Shown piece after piece: positions 37,701 through 45,440 of a stretch of 64,000 nucleotides of DNA. Source of the stretch: Lewinella sp. 4G2 (GTDB lineage: Bacteria > Bacteroidota > Bacteroidia > Chitinophagales > Saprospiraceae); NCBI RefSeq assembly GCF_001625015.1, contig NZ_LVWJ02000014.1:1550001-1614000 (forward strand). The letters run 5' to 3'. Under the pieces are notes generated by a model. The model was given only the letters and a program-made list of their open reading frames with translations, searched no databases and had not been told where the DNA came from. A program made the position numbers and the translations under genes. Numbering within the stretch: position 1 is the first letter of the stretch; each line of letters begins with the position of its first letter.

Positions 37701-40700
37701 ATCATTGGTGGGGTCCTGATCGGGAGTAGAATCGATGTCCTGGTTGCCGACTTCCATATCGCGCAGATCTGTGGCACCACTGACTTCCGCGGTGTTCACG
37801 TAGCGCAGGCCATCCGTAAGTGCGGCCCGGCCGACGGTGAAGTTGATGGGAATCAACAGCGTATCCCCCGGTGCCAGGCCGAGCGTGCCGGGAACGGTAA
37901 CCGTGATTTCGGAGGCTCCTCCGCTGGGGGTGGACCAAGTCGCCGTCCCTGCCGCTGCCGCCGGTGTATTTACGCCACTTCGGGTGATGGGCACGTTCTG
38001 ATTGGCCGTCTGGTCGAAGACCAAACCGGAACCCGCATTGTCGGAGACGGTGACAGTCCGTAGGGGTTTGGTTCCCTGGTTGATCACCCGAATGTCGTAC
38101 TGGATCGGGTCTCCTACGAAAACCTGGCCGTTGGGCGTAAAGTCCTTCCGCAACGCCAAGTCGACATCCTGAGGAATGAAGCCGGCATCGAAGGTGAAGT
38201 TGGTTTGCTCCTGCCCGAGGGTAGTTTCGATGAAAGGGTAGCCATCCCAAGGTTGGCCGGCGGCCGATGTAAGGCCTGCGTCCGAATCACTACCGTCGCT
38301 GGTGCCCTCGTTCTGCAGGGTGAGGGTGTAGCTTTCCGTGCCGATTGATAGTATTTCGGTGACGGGGTCGAAGGGGCTAGCCGCAGGAGCGTTCGCGTCG
38401 TATCCGAATACGATGACGACTTCCTCACCCGCAGCGAGAGAATCCTGGGGGTCGACCCAGGTGCCGGAATCGTAGAAATCCGAAGAGAAATAGTATTGCC
38501 CGGAAGCGTTCGTTACCGTTGTAGCCCGCAGGGTGCCATCCGGTGCAAAAAGCGCTACGGGAACGCCCGCGAGGGGTTCGTCACAACCATCCTGAATGCC
38601 GTCTTCATCGCGGTCGGCAAAGACAAAGTTGCCGATCTGAATGCGGCTCAGGCGGCAGATGGGCTCGATGTCGCCGAAACCGGCACCCTTGCCGAAGTTG
38701 CCCGGCACGGTGGGGCCAACGCCACCGTACAGTTTGTAGGCTTTAACCCAACTACCGTTGTTGTTATTGAAGAAGTTAACCCCGCCGGTTCCGTATTCAC
38801 GGGCGGCATTCCGCACGGGGTCCCAAGCGTTGACGGCCAGAAGTTGACCGGGAACCTGGGCAAAGGCTCCAAGCGCCGTTTCGTAGTGGTCCGCTGTCAA
38901 TCGGTAGTCATCCTGCCAGTAGAATTCGTCGCCTCCAGGTCCGGCAAGGATATCCGGGGAGGTGAAGTTTTTGTTGATGGGGCTGGCCGGAAGCATGCCG
39001 GTGATGACGCCATTGGTCATGCCATCATCCTCAATCGTCCAGGTATCGTTGGCGTTGAAGCCAGCCCGGAGAACGTCTCCACAGGGTAGGATGAAGTCGT
39101 TGCCAGCGGAGAATTTCTTAGGGCTGGTACTGGGGATCTGGCTGAGCTGATTAGCAAAGCGGTCCATCAAACCAACGACCATATCCCCCCGATCAAATTC
39201 AATGTCGGAAAGGATGGGTTGGGGGTGGACGACGAAGTAGGTGTTGCCACAACAGCGAATATTCTGGGCCCGCGCCGCGGCGGCATCCCGCGTGTCCACC
39301 CAGGGTAACCACTCTGCTTCCAGTCTACGCGCAAAGTTGGTTTGCCGGGGGTAGTCGAGGGGGAAGTCCAGTACGGGCGTAGGGTCGAACGTATTGGTGG
39401 CAGGGTCAAAACGGAAGACGAAGGCCCACAGGTCGTCAATGTCGTTGCTGATGCTGGCGTCACAAACTGCGCCTACGTAAATATCCGGGAATCCACTCCG
39501 GCGGCCGATGGCCCAGGGGCGCACGACACCCTTGCCAGCGCAGGAAGGGGGCTCCGGAATGGCCACTTCCAGAGAACTTCCGCAGACGGCCGTGCCCTCA
39601 TCGAGTGGCAGCACGATGAGCGTACGGTTGAAGAGGTTCGTAGCGTACAGGACGGACCCATCTCCACTGAGGTCGATATCCCCAATGCCCACTTTACCAA
39701 CGTCTTCAAAGATCTGGTCGTCCACCCCATCGTTGAGGGCGGGGGTGCCGAAGTCCGTTCGGTAGGTACCCACGTTGATGCCACAGTCCGTATCCAGGTT
39801 TACAAGGCTAGTGGCGGAGTTGACGGAGGCTTCCGTATCATCGTTCGTGGAATTATCGGCCACGTAGATATCCGCGATGCTGCCACCGGCGGGGAAGGAA
39901 GTTTCCGCCTTTACGGTGGTAGACATGTAGAGCAGCTGGCGCCGCCGATCGAAAGCAATACCGTTGATGGGGCCGACTTCGCCAACGCCCAAGTTGACGG
40001 GGTGGGGGCGGGGCTCCAGGTAATCCAGTGGGTTACTCGAGTTGGCGCCACCGCTTCCCTGGAACGAGATAACGACGTCGGCATTCGGGTTCTGGGCCGG
40101 GTTAAGCCGGGTAAAACAGGCCGTGACGTACTGGAGATCCTCCAGCTTACAGTAGTCCGGGTTGATGGTGCCGATGTTAACGTTACAGGAGCCGGCATCT
40201 GCGAAGATGACATCAGTGGTTGTAAGCGGATTATCCGCATCCGCGTAGGTATTGACGGTGGAGGTGTTGGGATCGGGGACGAATTCCACGCGGTAGTTCT
40301 GGGACGGATCCAAGCCGTCGATCGCATACGTCCCGTCGAAACCGGTCACGTCGGTACCCACCAGGTTGCCGTCGCAGTCGTAGATGTTGACCGTCGCGCC
40401 AGGGAGGGCACCTTCGCCTACGTCGCGGATACCATTGAGGTTATAATCGGGGTAGGCGAGGCCGGTGATGGCATCCGGCTGGGCAATACAGGCCAAGTCA
40501 CAACTCTGCAGATTAAGGATTTCCGCGTCGGTACAGATGTCGTCGGTAGTAAAACGGGCGATGAGACCCTCCTGAATGAAACTGCCCGTAATGTTGAAGG
40601 TGACGGTTGTGGTGCCGGTCGTACTCGTAAGAGGATCACTGAAGAATTCTTCCCCGTCGACGATAACGACGATGGTACCGGGGGTGGCCGGCGAGTTGTA

Positions 40701-43184
40701 GAGGTAGGTGTAATCGATGTTGACCTCCAAGTCAAATTCGTTCCCGTTTTGGCAGCCGCTGATGATACTCATGATGTCCACCTCACAGGTGGGGCGGGCG
40801 AGGCTGAAGCAATCGTCGTGGTCCAGGTCGACCCCTTCAAAAAGGAGGTTGCCATCGGTATCGAAAGTGGCGTTGTCGATGGTTTCGGCGTTGGAGAAGT
40901 CGCCGTCACCATCCCGATCAATCAGTAGGGCGAAGGTGCCGGCGGGCCCGTCAGGGAGTACACCAGCGACGCGGGAGAAACGGAGGTCGAGATCCTGGTA
41001 AGCATCTCCCGGAGTGCCACCAACGAATTCGGACACTTTGTAGACGCGGGCGTTCCGGTTGCGCCAATCCGCGTTACCGCCGCGGCCGCCGAAGCCGGGG
41101 CGCTCTCCGTTGCTACCGACGACGAGGTAACTCATGTCGGCCGCCGCCTGGTTGGGGTTGTCGGCGTTGCTGCCCGCAATCTCCCCATTACCGATGGTAA
41201 GTTCGGCGTTACCTAGAGCAGAGCGGGACTGGCGCTGCTCGAAGTTGCCACAATCGTTCCGGCCCAGACCAAAGACGGCATTAGAGAAAGGACCCCGGTT
41301 ACCATCGCGGTCCCAGACGACATTCCCTTCCCCGTCGAGGTAATTGTGGTCCAGGTTAATACCGTATTTAATGGCCAGGTAGGAGTTGACGATCTCCCGC
41401 TCCGTCTGGCTGAGCACGCCAGGGAAGGCGATCACTTCACCTACTTCTACCGGAGCGACCTGGTCGGAAGCCGTCCGGTTGAAAAGGGCCTGGCCCAGGG
41501 AATAAGGGTTGTTCGGCCCGGTGACCGGATTGCGGTAGTTATTGATTTGGGTTACGCTCGTAGAGACCCCCCGGCCGTAGGTATTGAAATTGCCGCTGCC
41601 GCCGGGCTGAGCGTAGTCCAGACCGATAATGTTGGAGGTGCGGTTCTCGGTATTGAGCAGGGCGCTTTCCCCACCGTTGAAGATGCCGTAGGTGAAGTTG
41701 TTGACGAAGGATTCACAGCCATCCTTCGGGACGAAGTTTTCCACCTCGAAGAGGTTCTCGTTATCGAAGAAGTTGAAGACGTCGTCGCCACAGTTGCCGC
41801 CTTCCTCATCCGTGATGCGAGGGACGATGAAGAAGGTGAAGTCCGTCATATTGCCGGAGGCATCCGTGAAGCCGAGTGGGTCATCGCCGAAGAGGCGGCC
41901 GTCCGGGTCCAGCGTGGGATCAAAAGCGACGGAGGGGTTGAAGTTCATGCCGTCACCCGTCGTTACGAAGGCGACGTCCGAACCATCGGAGATAGCGTCA
42001 TTACTGGAGGGGGACTGGTCCATCCAACGCTGCACCTGCGGCAAGGCCCCTCCTGCATTGACACCGACATCGGCGCGCAACCAAAGAGCTGGCGAGGTGC
42101 TAATGCTGCCCGGATTGATGAGATCCCCACCAATGGTGAAGTCGAGGTCCTCCACGGTGCAAACGCCGGAGGAATTAGTGACCTCCGCGGAGTAGTTGCC
42201 CGCCTGAAGGCCGGGTAGGACGAAACGGGGAGGGTTGCCAGTTGCCGTTGCGGTGGTCACCTCTCCCGTGCTGTTGTTGGTGAGAACAAGCGAGTAAGTT
42301 TCGCCGGGCCGACTATTATCGACGCGCAGGGTAGCCGCGCCATCCTGCGCCAAACACTCCGTTTCGCCGGCGGAAGATTCGAGGACGGCCTGGGGGCCAG
42401 GGAAGCAAGGATCATCAGCGTCATTTGTGCCATCGCCGTCAGTATCCGTACAAACGTCGATGGATGCGGCGATGGTGACGCCGGGCCGCCGGCCGGGGCC
42501 ATTCTGGTTGGACTGGCGCACGACGACGTCGATCCCATCGCTACAATCGGCGGCAGTGAGTGGAGCGGGATTCAGAATCCAGTCATTGTTGCCCGTACCA
42601 CTGGTGCGCATATCGTCGAGGGCATTTTCGCGGCCGCCGCCCCGGGTGTCCACGAGTAACTCAATTGTGCCATCCTGACGGACGTTGAGCACCGGGTTGC
42701 CCTCGTTAGTCCAGGGCGTCCAGGTGCCGCCGTTGGAGTTGGTATTGAATTTACCCGTGCCCCGGAAGGCAGGTTGGGACCCCCAGTGAAAGAAGTTGAA
42801 TTGCAGGATGACTGTTCCATCGACCTCTACCTGCAGACCATCATCAAACCTGCCGTTGGAGCTAATGGTGAAGTCACAATCTCCAGACGAAACGTCGTTG
42901 CCCTGCTGATCGAAGGTAATGGTGGTGGAAACGGGGTTGTTGAAAGTCCCTCCTACGGAAGGGCCTTCCCCCACGGTCCGTGTCAGGTTTAAACCAGCAT
43001 TTACGTTGGTGGCCGTAGCTCCCGCGAAGTTGCCGTCCATGGAGAGCGTGGAGGTCGTCCCCGCACACTCGGCCGCATCGCTGATACCATCCATGTCGCT
43101 ATCCTGAGCTACAATAGTAGCCGTAGAAACGATGGTGAAAAGAAAAAGAAATAGGCCTCGTGAAAAAGTGTCAAGTACCTTCAT
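28707..43184 (-). CDS. Giant secreted multidomain repeat protein (SdrD-B, DUF11, tandem ~98-residue repeats)
   Basis: One uninterrupted frame of about 4825 residues. ATG at 43184 starts a signal peptide (MKVLDTFSRGLFLFLFTIV, cleavage near IVAQ). In order: DSDMDGISDAAE Ca-binding-like motif; lectin-like/DUF8202-like region (about 350-760); SdrD-B domain (near 905); propeller-like region; SdrD-B (near 1520); three DUF11 domains (about 1670-2080; opening DVDLALRKD, IDVALTKN, IDVALRKY); SdrD-B; about 18 tandem repeats (2480-4230); two SdrD-B domains (IGSTVFEDLNNNGIQDAG; VGDFVFVDVDGDG); and a final domain ending CGQFFWDGQ. This is the architecture of a long cell-surface adhesin. No T9SS sorting domain is visible at the C-terminus, unlike most such proteins. 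A TATCTTTA box (about 43230, minus) may be its promoter. Confidence 0.93.
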   Translation of the reverse strand: MKVLDTFSRGLFLFLFTIVSTATIVAQDSDMDGISDAAECAGTTSTLSMDGNFAGATATNVNAGLNLTRTVGEGPSVGGTFNNPVSTTITFDQQGNDVSSGDCDFTISSNGRFDDGLQVEVDGTVILQFNFFHWGSQPAFRGTGKFNTNSNGGTWTPWTNEGNPVLNVRQDGTIELLVDTRGGGRENALDDMRTSGTGNNDWILNPAPLTAADCSDGIDVVVRQSNQNGPGRRPGVTIAASIDVCTDTDGDGTNDADDPCFPGPQAVLESSAGETECLAQDGAATLRVDNSRPGETYSLVLTNNSTGEVTTATATGNPPRFVLPGLQAGNYSAEVTNSSGVCTVEDLDFTIGGDLINPGSISTSPALWLRADVGVNAGGALPQVQRWMDQSPSSNDAISDGSDVAFVTTGDGMNFNPSVAFDPTLDPDGRLFGDDPLGFTDASGNMTDFTFFIVPRITDEEGGNCGDDVFNFFDNENLFEVENFVPKDGCESFVNNFTYGIFNGGESALLNTENRTSNIIGLDYAQPGGSGNFNTYGRGVSTSVTQINNYRNPVTGPNNPYSLGQALFNRTASDQVAPVEVGEVIAFPGVLSQTEREIVNSYLAIKYGINLDHNYLDGEGNVVWDRDGNRGPFSNAVFGLGRNDCGNFEQRQSRSALGNAELTIGNGEIAGSNADNPNQAAADMSYLVVGSNGERPGFGGRGGNADWRNRNARVYKVSEFVGGTPGDAYQDLDLRFSRVAGVLPDGPAGTFALLIDRDGDGDFSNAETIDNATFDTDGNLLFEGVDLDHDDCFSLARPTCEVDIMSIISGCQNGNEFDLEVNIDYTYLYNSPATPGTIVVIVDGEEFFSDPLTSTTGTTTVTFNITGSFIQEGLIARFTTDDICTDAEILNLQSCDLACIAQPDAITGLAYPDYNLNGIRDVGEGALPGATVNIYDCDGNLVGTDVTGFDGTYAIDGLDPSQNYRVEFVPDPNTSTVNTYADADNPLTTTDVIFADAGSCNVNIGTINPDYCKLEDLQYVTACFTRLNPAQNPNADVVISFQGSGGANSSNPLDYLEPRPHPVNLGVGEVGPINGIAFDRRRQLLYMSTTVKAETSFPAGGSIADIYVADNSTNDDTEASVNSATSLVNLDTDCGINVGTYRTDFGTPALNDGVDDQIFEDVGKVGIGDIDLSGDGSVLYATNLFNRTLIVLPLDEGTAVCGSSLEVAIPEPPSCAGKGVVRPWAIGRRSGFPDIYVGAVCDASISNDIDDLWAFVFRFDPATNTFDPTPVLDFPLDYPRQTNFARRLEAEWLPWVDTRDAAAARAQNIRCCGNTYFVVHPQPILSDIEFDRGDMVVGLMDRFANQLSQIPSTSPKKFSAGNDFILPCGDVLRAGFNANDTWTIEDDGMTNGVITGMLPASPINKNFTSPDILAGPGGDEFYWQDDYRLTADHYETALGAFAQVPGQLLAVNAWDPVRNAAREYGTGGVNFFNNNNGSWVKAYKLYGGVGPTVPGNFGKGAGFGDIEPICRLSRIQIGNFVFADRDEDGIQDGCDEPLAGVPVALFAPDGTLRATTVTNASGQYYFSSDFYDSGTWVDPQDSLAAGEEVVIVFGYDANAPAASPFDPVTEILSIGTESYTLTLQNEGTSDGSDSDAGLTSAAGQPWDGYPFIETTLGQEQTNFTFDAGFIPQDVDLALRKDFTPNGQVFVGDPIQYDIRVINQGTKPLRTVTVSDNAGSGLVFDQTANQNVPITRSGVNTPAAAAGTATWSTPSGGASEITVTVPGTLGLAPGDTLLIPINFTVGRAALTDGLRYVNTAEVSGATDLRDMEVGNQDIDSTPDQDPTNDGGGRPGTGTDGSIDGDGSGDPEGLNPNTDEDDSDVERLPIIDVALTKNVEVSSLGTDGLASFGETIEFFITVSNQGTAPVTTVEIFDNIPCAYTAELANGNLLPQNADWMGSDETGVRTVTSGLLRPGQSTRVSLFLTLINPINSRPGCGASLAGDPFTNVAEISLLTDQEGNRLERDLDSDFDEGDNQEDGGGIVNDATDNVVDGDGTGTSGSNDPLTDDDDQDVADVNVIDVALRKYQDETQAASMTQFNFQETAKFQIALISQGNVPVDAFDVVDYLPIGLEYNAALNDPLGWSYDPGTRQATLTGVPAPDISLGDSVRVCIYADVVNTSLDPADFINRAEITRFSINPQPNPNLPGAPTLAPGFRTRDADSQQDNNPDNDPGGEVNTPDDNNVAGLGLAANEDEDDADPAQVIIIQPVTIGDAAFIDVDMNDVQSAADLPAAGVTVTITNSDGSPVTQDILGNPYDASLVTDMNGQYVFDSLPPGNYVITFDFTTITSGNPDLYEPVAADAGAEEVDSDAGANGVTPPTGPLTSGDTVLTVDAGVVCNVSADALGAGTAAPVICETETLMLASLNASVQPASLGGVWATRGDGTFNAAGNFATSVTYTPGPQDIANESVWLILRNNFPPASSGCEADVDSVLLTINDVPEVDAGADQTICADQTASISATVSGGATTGQWTTSGSGTFADAAATSTTYTPNTADVAAGSVTLTFTTEDPSGPCPAASDALTLTVNEAAEVDAGPDQTVCENDEVQLAGSFGGGATGASWSGGSGTYAPNAQDPTAVYTPSESEVIGGSVTLTLSTLDPAGPCPGVEDKVTITINSLPQVEAGAPQTICSDGTAQLGGTVSFTGSGSSGGSWSTNATAAQGTLTDNGDNTASFTPAAGATGDFTFTFTADDPDGAGPCVGGQTDEVVVTVNDDITSIDASDDQTICSTGTATITATVNFASGASGADGVWSVASSTAAGTISQTVNGSATFTPAEGETGMVTFTFTARDPDGNGPCSGGQTVQTTVTVNDNVDEVEAGNPQTICADETATLSGTVTLGSGAMTTDGTWSTTATAAQGTLTNGSNGTATFTPAEGAFGTFDFTFTANDPDGADPCVGGQTDNVTITVNDDITDVEAGEPQNICSDATATLSGTVNFASGATTTNGTWSTTATAAQGTLNNGSNGTATFDPATGVTGDFTFTFTARDPDGTAGPCAGGQTDEVVVTVNDDITDVEAGPAQTICSDGTANLSGTVNFASGAMTMEGTWSTTATAAQGTLTDNGDGTATFDPADGVVGDFTFTFTAADPDGAGPCVGDQMDDVIITVNDDITDVEAGEAQTICSDGTADLSGIVNFASGATTMEGSWSTTATAAQGTLTDNGNGTATFDPADGVVGDFTFTFTADDPDGTGPCMGDQTDNVVVTVNDDITDVEAGEAQTICSDGMANLSGTVNFASGATTMDGVWSTTATAAQGTLTDNGDGTATFDPADGVVGDLSFTFTADDPDGAGPCAGDQTDGVVITINDDITDVEAGEPQTICSDGTATLSGTVNFASGATTMEGAWSTTATAAQGTLTDNGDGTATFDPADGVVGDFTFTFTADDPDGTGPCAGDQTDEVVVTVNDDITDVEAGEAQTICSDGTADLSGTVNFASGATTMEGTWSTTTTPAQGTLTDNGDGTATFDPADGVVGDLTFTFTADDPDGTGPCVGDQTDDVIVTVNDDITDVEAGEAQTICSDGTATLSGTVNFASGATTMDGTWSTTATAAQGTLTDNGDGTATFDPADGVVGDLTFTFTADDPDGTGPCAGDQTDDVVVTVNDDITDVEAGEAQTICSDGTADFSGTVNFASGATTMEGSWSTTATAAQGTLTDNGDGTATFDPADGVAGDFTFTFTADDPDGTGPCVGDQTDDVVVTVNDDITDVEAGDPQTICSDGTADLSGTVNFASGATTMEGIWSTTATAAQGTLTDNGDGTAIFDPADGVVGDFTFTFTADDPDGTGPCVGDQTDDVIITVNDDITDVEAGDAQTICSDGTATLSGTVNFASGETTTDGAWSTTATAAQGTLTDNGDGTATFDPADGVVGDLTFTFTADDPDGTGPCVGDQTDEVIVTVNDDITDVEAGEAQTICSDGTATVSGTVNFASGATTMDGAWSTTATAADGTLTDNGDGTATFDPANGVVGDFTFTFTANDPDGTGPCVGDQPDEVIVTVNDDITDVEAGTAQTICADATATLSGTVNFASGATTMNGTWSIATTTATGMLSTTANGVATYTPGPGETGDVNFTFTAADPDDAGPCAGGQTDQVTVTINNSVVSVNAGMDQTICPEDLVSLSGSVNLFDGTSTTAGEWSTSGTGTLTNGSDGTATYQPTAVEMGTLTFTFTADDSDGAGPCVGGQTDEVIVTIRTSPVVTVADQEVCAESTTTFTAVATASEGGTLSYQWQDNGSGTFEDIFNETNATLVISTTPLSFDGRQYRVVVTETTNGLGCPVEGTAMLMVNPLPGCLVTGPVVVGTNQQDVEYSAPAGLDYAWSISPGVGASIDGPTDQQTLTVDFGTEDVTIFLTVTDANGCSRSCQLNTGVASLSIGSTVFEDLNNNGIQDAGEPGIPGVEVQLFDANGNQFNTGPDGALNTGDEQDPTPVLTDADGFYFFGNLFPGDYVVTIPVDNFTTGRALDTINVSSNNLTSGFVELDPDAGDVDGDDNGLQPGGLATETRSLPVTLSVDGEPTAATTETGTGSAQDDGPDDASGNMTVDFGFFAPVVEVGDFVFVDVDGDGQQGSTEPGLTGVTVTLFNGDGTPVEFQSDGTNPYPNVVMTDADGRYSFPSLPPGDYYVTFDLSTADNADLYTYTNPNFGNDATDSDAVSQDGVNAQSGTTDFLQSGEADLTLDAGVICNLAVTVAEPSTICGTQPIDLSQGASLQPASLGGFWTTNGDGRFLDANGQVLTAPFIFGDAVTYRPGRGDAARGSVTFTLSTNDPGQLPVPSVCEPVSASVTIQVLRVDCGQFFWDGQ
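31080..34340 (-). repeat. Core of 12 evenly spaced 294-bp tandem repeats inside the giant gene
   Basis: Successive DVEAG...QTICS/A segments recur every 294 bp (98 codons). Each unit reads DITDVEAG, QTICSDGTA, SGTVNFASGATT, a WSTTATAAQGTL strand, DNGDGTATFDPADGVVGD, then FTFTADDPDGTGPC and DQTDDVVVTVN. Two cysteines per unit (TICS and GPC) could form a disulfide. The middle units differ at only a few positions, indicating recent duplication or ongoing homogenisation; flanking units (to about 35740 and 30500) are more diverged. Confidence 0.9.
42032..42049 (+). repeat. 18-bp dispersed motif inside the giant gene
   Basis: Near-perfect copy (GCACCTGCGGCAAGGCCC) in the coding sequence, read on the minus strand as GALPQVQ. 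A weaker copy (16 of 18) is at 36151-36168 in the same gene. Confidence 0.65.
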
Positions 43185-43284
43185 GCCAGTGAGATTACGC
43201 AAACGCCGGGGATCGTCGGGAGGCTTAAAGATACCAAAACGGCATCCTTATATGTCACCAAGGCAAATGCGGTTCTCCGGCGGC

Positions 43285-43818
43285 TCACCACTCCATGCGA
43301 TCGCCCACTTCCAACCCCTTGCGTTTGGCGTAGCCGCCGTTCACTTCCAGGACATAAAGGGCGGGCTCGATGCTCGGGACGGGGTCCAAACTCTTCGGGG
43401 TGGTGTTCTCCGCGATACTGACGATACGTTTTTGGTCGTCGAGGTAAATGATGTCCAGCGGGATGTAAGTATTTAACATCCAGAACGACTGGGGTTGCAG
43501 GCTATCCATCAGAAAGAGCATCCCCTGGTCTTCCTCCATGCTGGTGCGCCACATCAGGCCGCGCTGTTGTTGCTCGGGGGTGCTGGCGATCTCGATGTCG
43601 ACGGTGGCTACTTCGGTGCCGTCGGCCTTAAGGATAGTGAGGTCTCCCATATCAATGAATTTAGGTTCAGAAGCCCCGCCCCGGTTACCCGTAGGAATGG
43701 CCTGGAGGATGAACGCCAGTAAGGCCAGGCCGAGGAGACCGACGATGAAGATCTTGCTCCAGTTGGTCTTTGACTTACGGGCGGGCTTCTTTTTCGGGGT
43801 GTAGTGATTGGTGGCCAA
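43285..43818 (-). CDS. DUF192 family protein, membrane-anchored
   Basis: About 177 residues from a TTG at 43818. A basic stretch (PKKKPARKSKTNWSK) leads into one membrane segment (IFIVGLLGLALLAFIL), then a DUF192 domain: TVDIEIASTPEQQQRGLMWR, then MLFLMDSLQPQSFWMLNT and PLDIIYLD, ending with LEVNGGYAKRKGLEVGD. DUF192 function is not established; the domain faces the periplasm here. The start is uncertain because no ATG precedes the membrane segment except at 43920, which lies upstream of the predicted promoter box (43838-43845) and overlaps ribA. The giant gene begins about 100 bp downstream on the same strand. Confidence 0.85.
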   Translation of the reverse strand: MATNHYTPKKKPARKSKTNWSKIFIVGLLGLALLAFILQAIPTGNRGGASEPKFIDMGDLTILKADGTEVATVDIEIASTPEQQQRGLMWRTSMEEDQGMLFLMDSLQPQSFWMLNTYIPLDIIYLDDQKRIVSIAENTTPKSLDPVPSIEPALYVLEVNGGYAKRKGLEVGDRMEW

Positions 43819-43837
43819 GGCGCAGCAGATTTTAGGC

Positions 43838-43845
43838 AAATATAG
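43838..43845 (-). promoter_or_regulatory. -7 promoter box for the DUF192 gene
   Basis: The minus strand reads TATATTTG here, a perfect match to TAnnTTTG. It lies about 20 bp before the TTG proposed as start, implying a very short leader. I find no good -33 TTTG at the usual distance. Confidence 0.5.
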
Positions 43846-43902
43846 GGCCGGCCACAACCCCGGCGGCACTGGGGCGTTCCCTTGCAAACCAGCAAGCCCC
43901 CT

Positions 43903-44538
43903 ATGGTCCAGGAAGGCCAACCCATTTCTTTACCCGCGGATTCCGCCGGCGCCGCCACCCGGAGGGCCGAAGCCCTCATCCCTACGCCCTACGGGGAGTT
44001 CCGAATGATCGCTTATTCGGCGGACCCGGGAGATTACGCCCCGCACCTGGCCCTCGTCCACCCGGAAATGAACCCGGATAGTGAGGTGATCGTCCGCGTC
44101 CATTCGGAGTGTATCACCGGGGACCTCTTCGCCAGCAAACGCTGTGACTGTGGCGAGCAACTGAGCCGGGCATTACGCATCGCCGCCGCCGGGAAAGGAG
44201 CCGTCGTTTACCTCCGCCAGGAAGGCCGGGGGATTGGTATCATCAACAAGTTGAAGGCCTACCAATTGCAGGACACTGGCCTCGACACAATCGACGCCAA
44301 TATCCACCTCGGTTTTGAGATCGACGCGCGCCACTATGAGGTGGCCCAGGGTATTTTGCAGGATCTCGGTATCCGCCGCATTCAATTACTGACGAACAAC
44401 CCCGAAAAGATGGAAGCCATGGCCGGTGGGCCGGTGGAAGTGGTGCGCCGCTTACCCATCATTGTGGATCCTAGCGCTGAGAATACCGGGTATCTGCGGA
44501 CTAAGGAGTTGTTGATGGGGCACTTTTTGACGCGGTAG
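43903..44538 (+). CDS. ribA: GTP cyclohydrolase II
   Basis: Opens GTP to the pyrimidine precursor in the first step of riboflavin synthesis. It has 211 residues from ATG at 43903 (a TTG at 43882 is an alternative). The zinc site is the C-x-x-GD-x-F-x8-C-x-C type motif (SECITGDLFASKRCDCGEQL). VYLRQEGRGIGIINKLKAY contains the GTP-binding and catalytic arginine region, and LLTNNPEKM is the C-terminal family motif. It is the stand-alone RibA form, not fused to the RibB (DHBP synthase) domain. It is divergent from the DUF192 gene; the starts overlap closely, so promoters must be compact. Confidence 0.95.
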   Translation: MVQEGQPISLPADSAGAATRRAEALIPTPYGEFRMIAYSADPGDYAPHLALVHPEMNPDSEVIVRVHSECITGDLFASKRCDCGEQLSRALRIAAAGKGAVVYLRQEGRGIGIINKLKAYQLQDTGLDTIDANIHLGFEIDARHYEVAQGILQDLGIRRIQLLTNNPEKMEAMAGGPVEVVRRLPIIVDPSAENTGYLRTKELLMGHFLTR

Positions 44539-44544
44539 GTCTAG

Positions 44545-44816
44545 CTCGTCCGACGAATTAATTTGCCAAGCGTAGCTCCGCAAATTTTCGTCTGACGAGT
44601 TGATGGTTGGAGAAACATGCTTCGATTTAGTTGCAGTTGATCTACTCAACTCACTAGTCCGAGTGTTAGTCGCACCTCATTTTACTCGTCGGACGAACCG
44701 CTGCGCGGGATTCGTCTGACGAGGCTACCTTTCATTTTACTCGTTGGACTAACTGCTACGCGGGATTTCATTTTACTCGTCGGACGAACCGCTACGCGGG
44801 ATTCGTCCGACGAGGC
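44545..44816. repeat. Inverted/direct repeat cluster with CTCGTCCGACGAA arms between ribA and a thioredoxin gene
   Basis: CTCGTCCGACGAA (44545-44557) pairs with TTCGTCTGACGAG (44587-44599), with an inner AATTTGC/GCAAATT stem. Further right are three copies of a ~50-bp unit (about 44679-44727, 44733-44767 shortened, 44768-44816) reading CATTTTACTCGTCGGACGAA, CCGCTACGCGGGATT and TCGTCCGACGAGG. Each full unit is itself a palindrome. The cluster fills the gap between two convergent genes. Confidence 0.85.
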
Positions 44817-44823
44817 TGACTTG

Positions 44824-45378
44824 TTATTTCCATTTGATGCCACAACCCGCGCTCGGGTATTGTTTTTCGGGTGCCGGTTTGCCGGCGAGCAGATCGTCGA
44901 GGGCGGCGCGTAATTCGGCGCCATCGGGTTCGGTGCCGGAATTGGGGCGGTTACCGTCGAGGCGGCCGCGGTAGTAGAGTTTTTGGTCGCCGTCGAAGAG
45001 GTAGATATCCGGGGTGCAGGCGGCGTCGTAGGCGCGGGCGACGGACTGGTCCTCATCGTAGAGATAGGGGAAGGTGAAGTTGAACCGTTCCGCAAATGCC
45101 GTCATGTTTTCCGGGCTGTCCAGCGGGTATTTCTCCACGTTGTTGGAGCTGATGGCGAAGGTGGCCACGTCCTTTCCCAGGTAGTCGTTGGCGATTCGGA
45201 CCAATTCGTCCACCGTATGAATCACGTAGGGGCAGTGGTTGCAAATGAAGTAGATCAAGGTTCCTTTGTCACCCACCAAATCACTCAGCGTCCGCGGTGC
45301 GTGGGAGACGGTATCGTGAATGGTAAAGTCCGGCGCTTCGGTGCCGATGGGGAGCATGGTGGATTCGGTAAGGGCCAT
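44824..45378 (-). CDS. Thioredoxin/peroxiredoxin-like (AhpC/TSA family) protein
   Basis: A 184-residue cytoplasmic protein with a thioredoxin fold of the AhpC/TSA/Redoxin type: GTEAPDFTI near the start, then LIYFICNHCPYVIHTVDEL with a C-N-H-C pair in the active-site position. TPDIYLFDGDQKLYYRGRLD is the cis-proline strand, and GCGIKWK is the C-terminus, a signature of this subfamily often annotated thioredoxin family protein. It probably reduces or senses thiols; the substrate is unknown. No signal peptide. Convergent with ribA; the repeat cluster lies beyond its stop. Confidence 0.9.
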   Translation of the reverse strand: MALTESTMLPIGTEAPDFTIHDTVSHAPRTLSDLVGDKGTLIYFICNHCPYVIHTVDELVRIANDYLGKDVATFAISSNNVEKYPLDSPENMTAFAERFNFTFPYLYDEDQSVARAYDAACTPDIYLFDGDQKLYYRGRLDGNRPNSGTEPDGAELRAALDDLLAGKPAPEKQYPSAGCGIKWK

Positions 45379-45440
45379 GGGTAGGTTCTTTGTTGGGTTG
45401 TGACGGGAGAACGCCTTGGAGAAAACATGGTTTTACTTGA

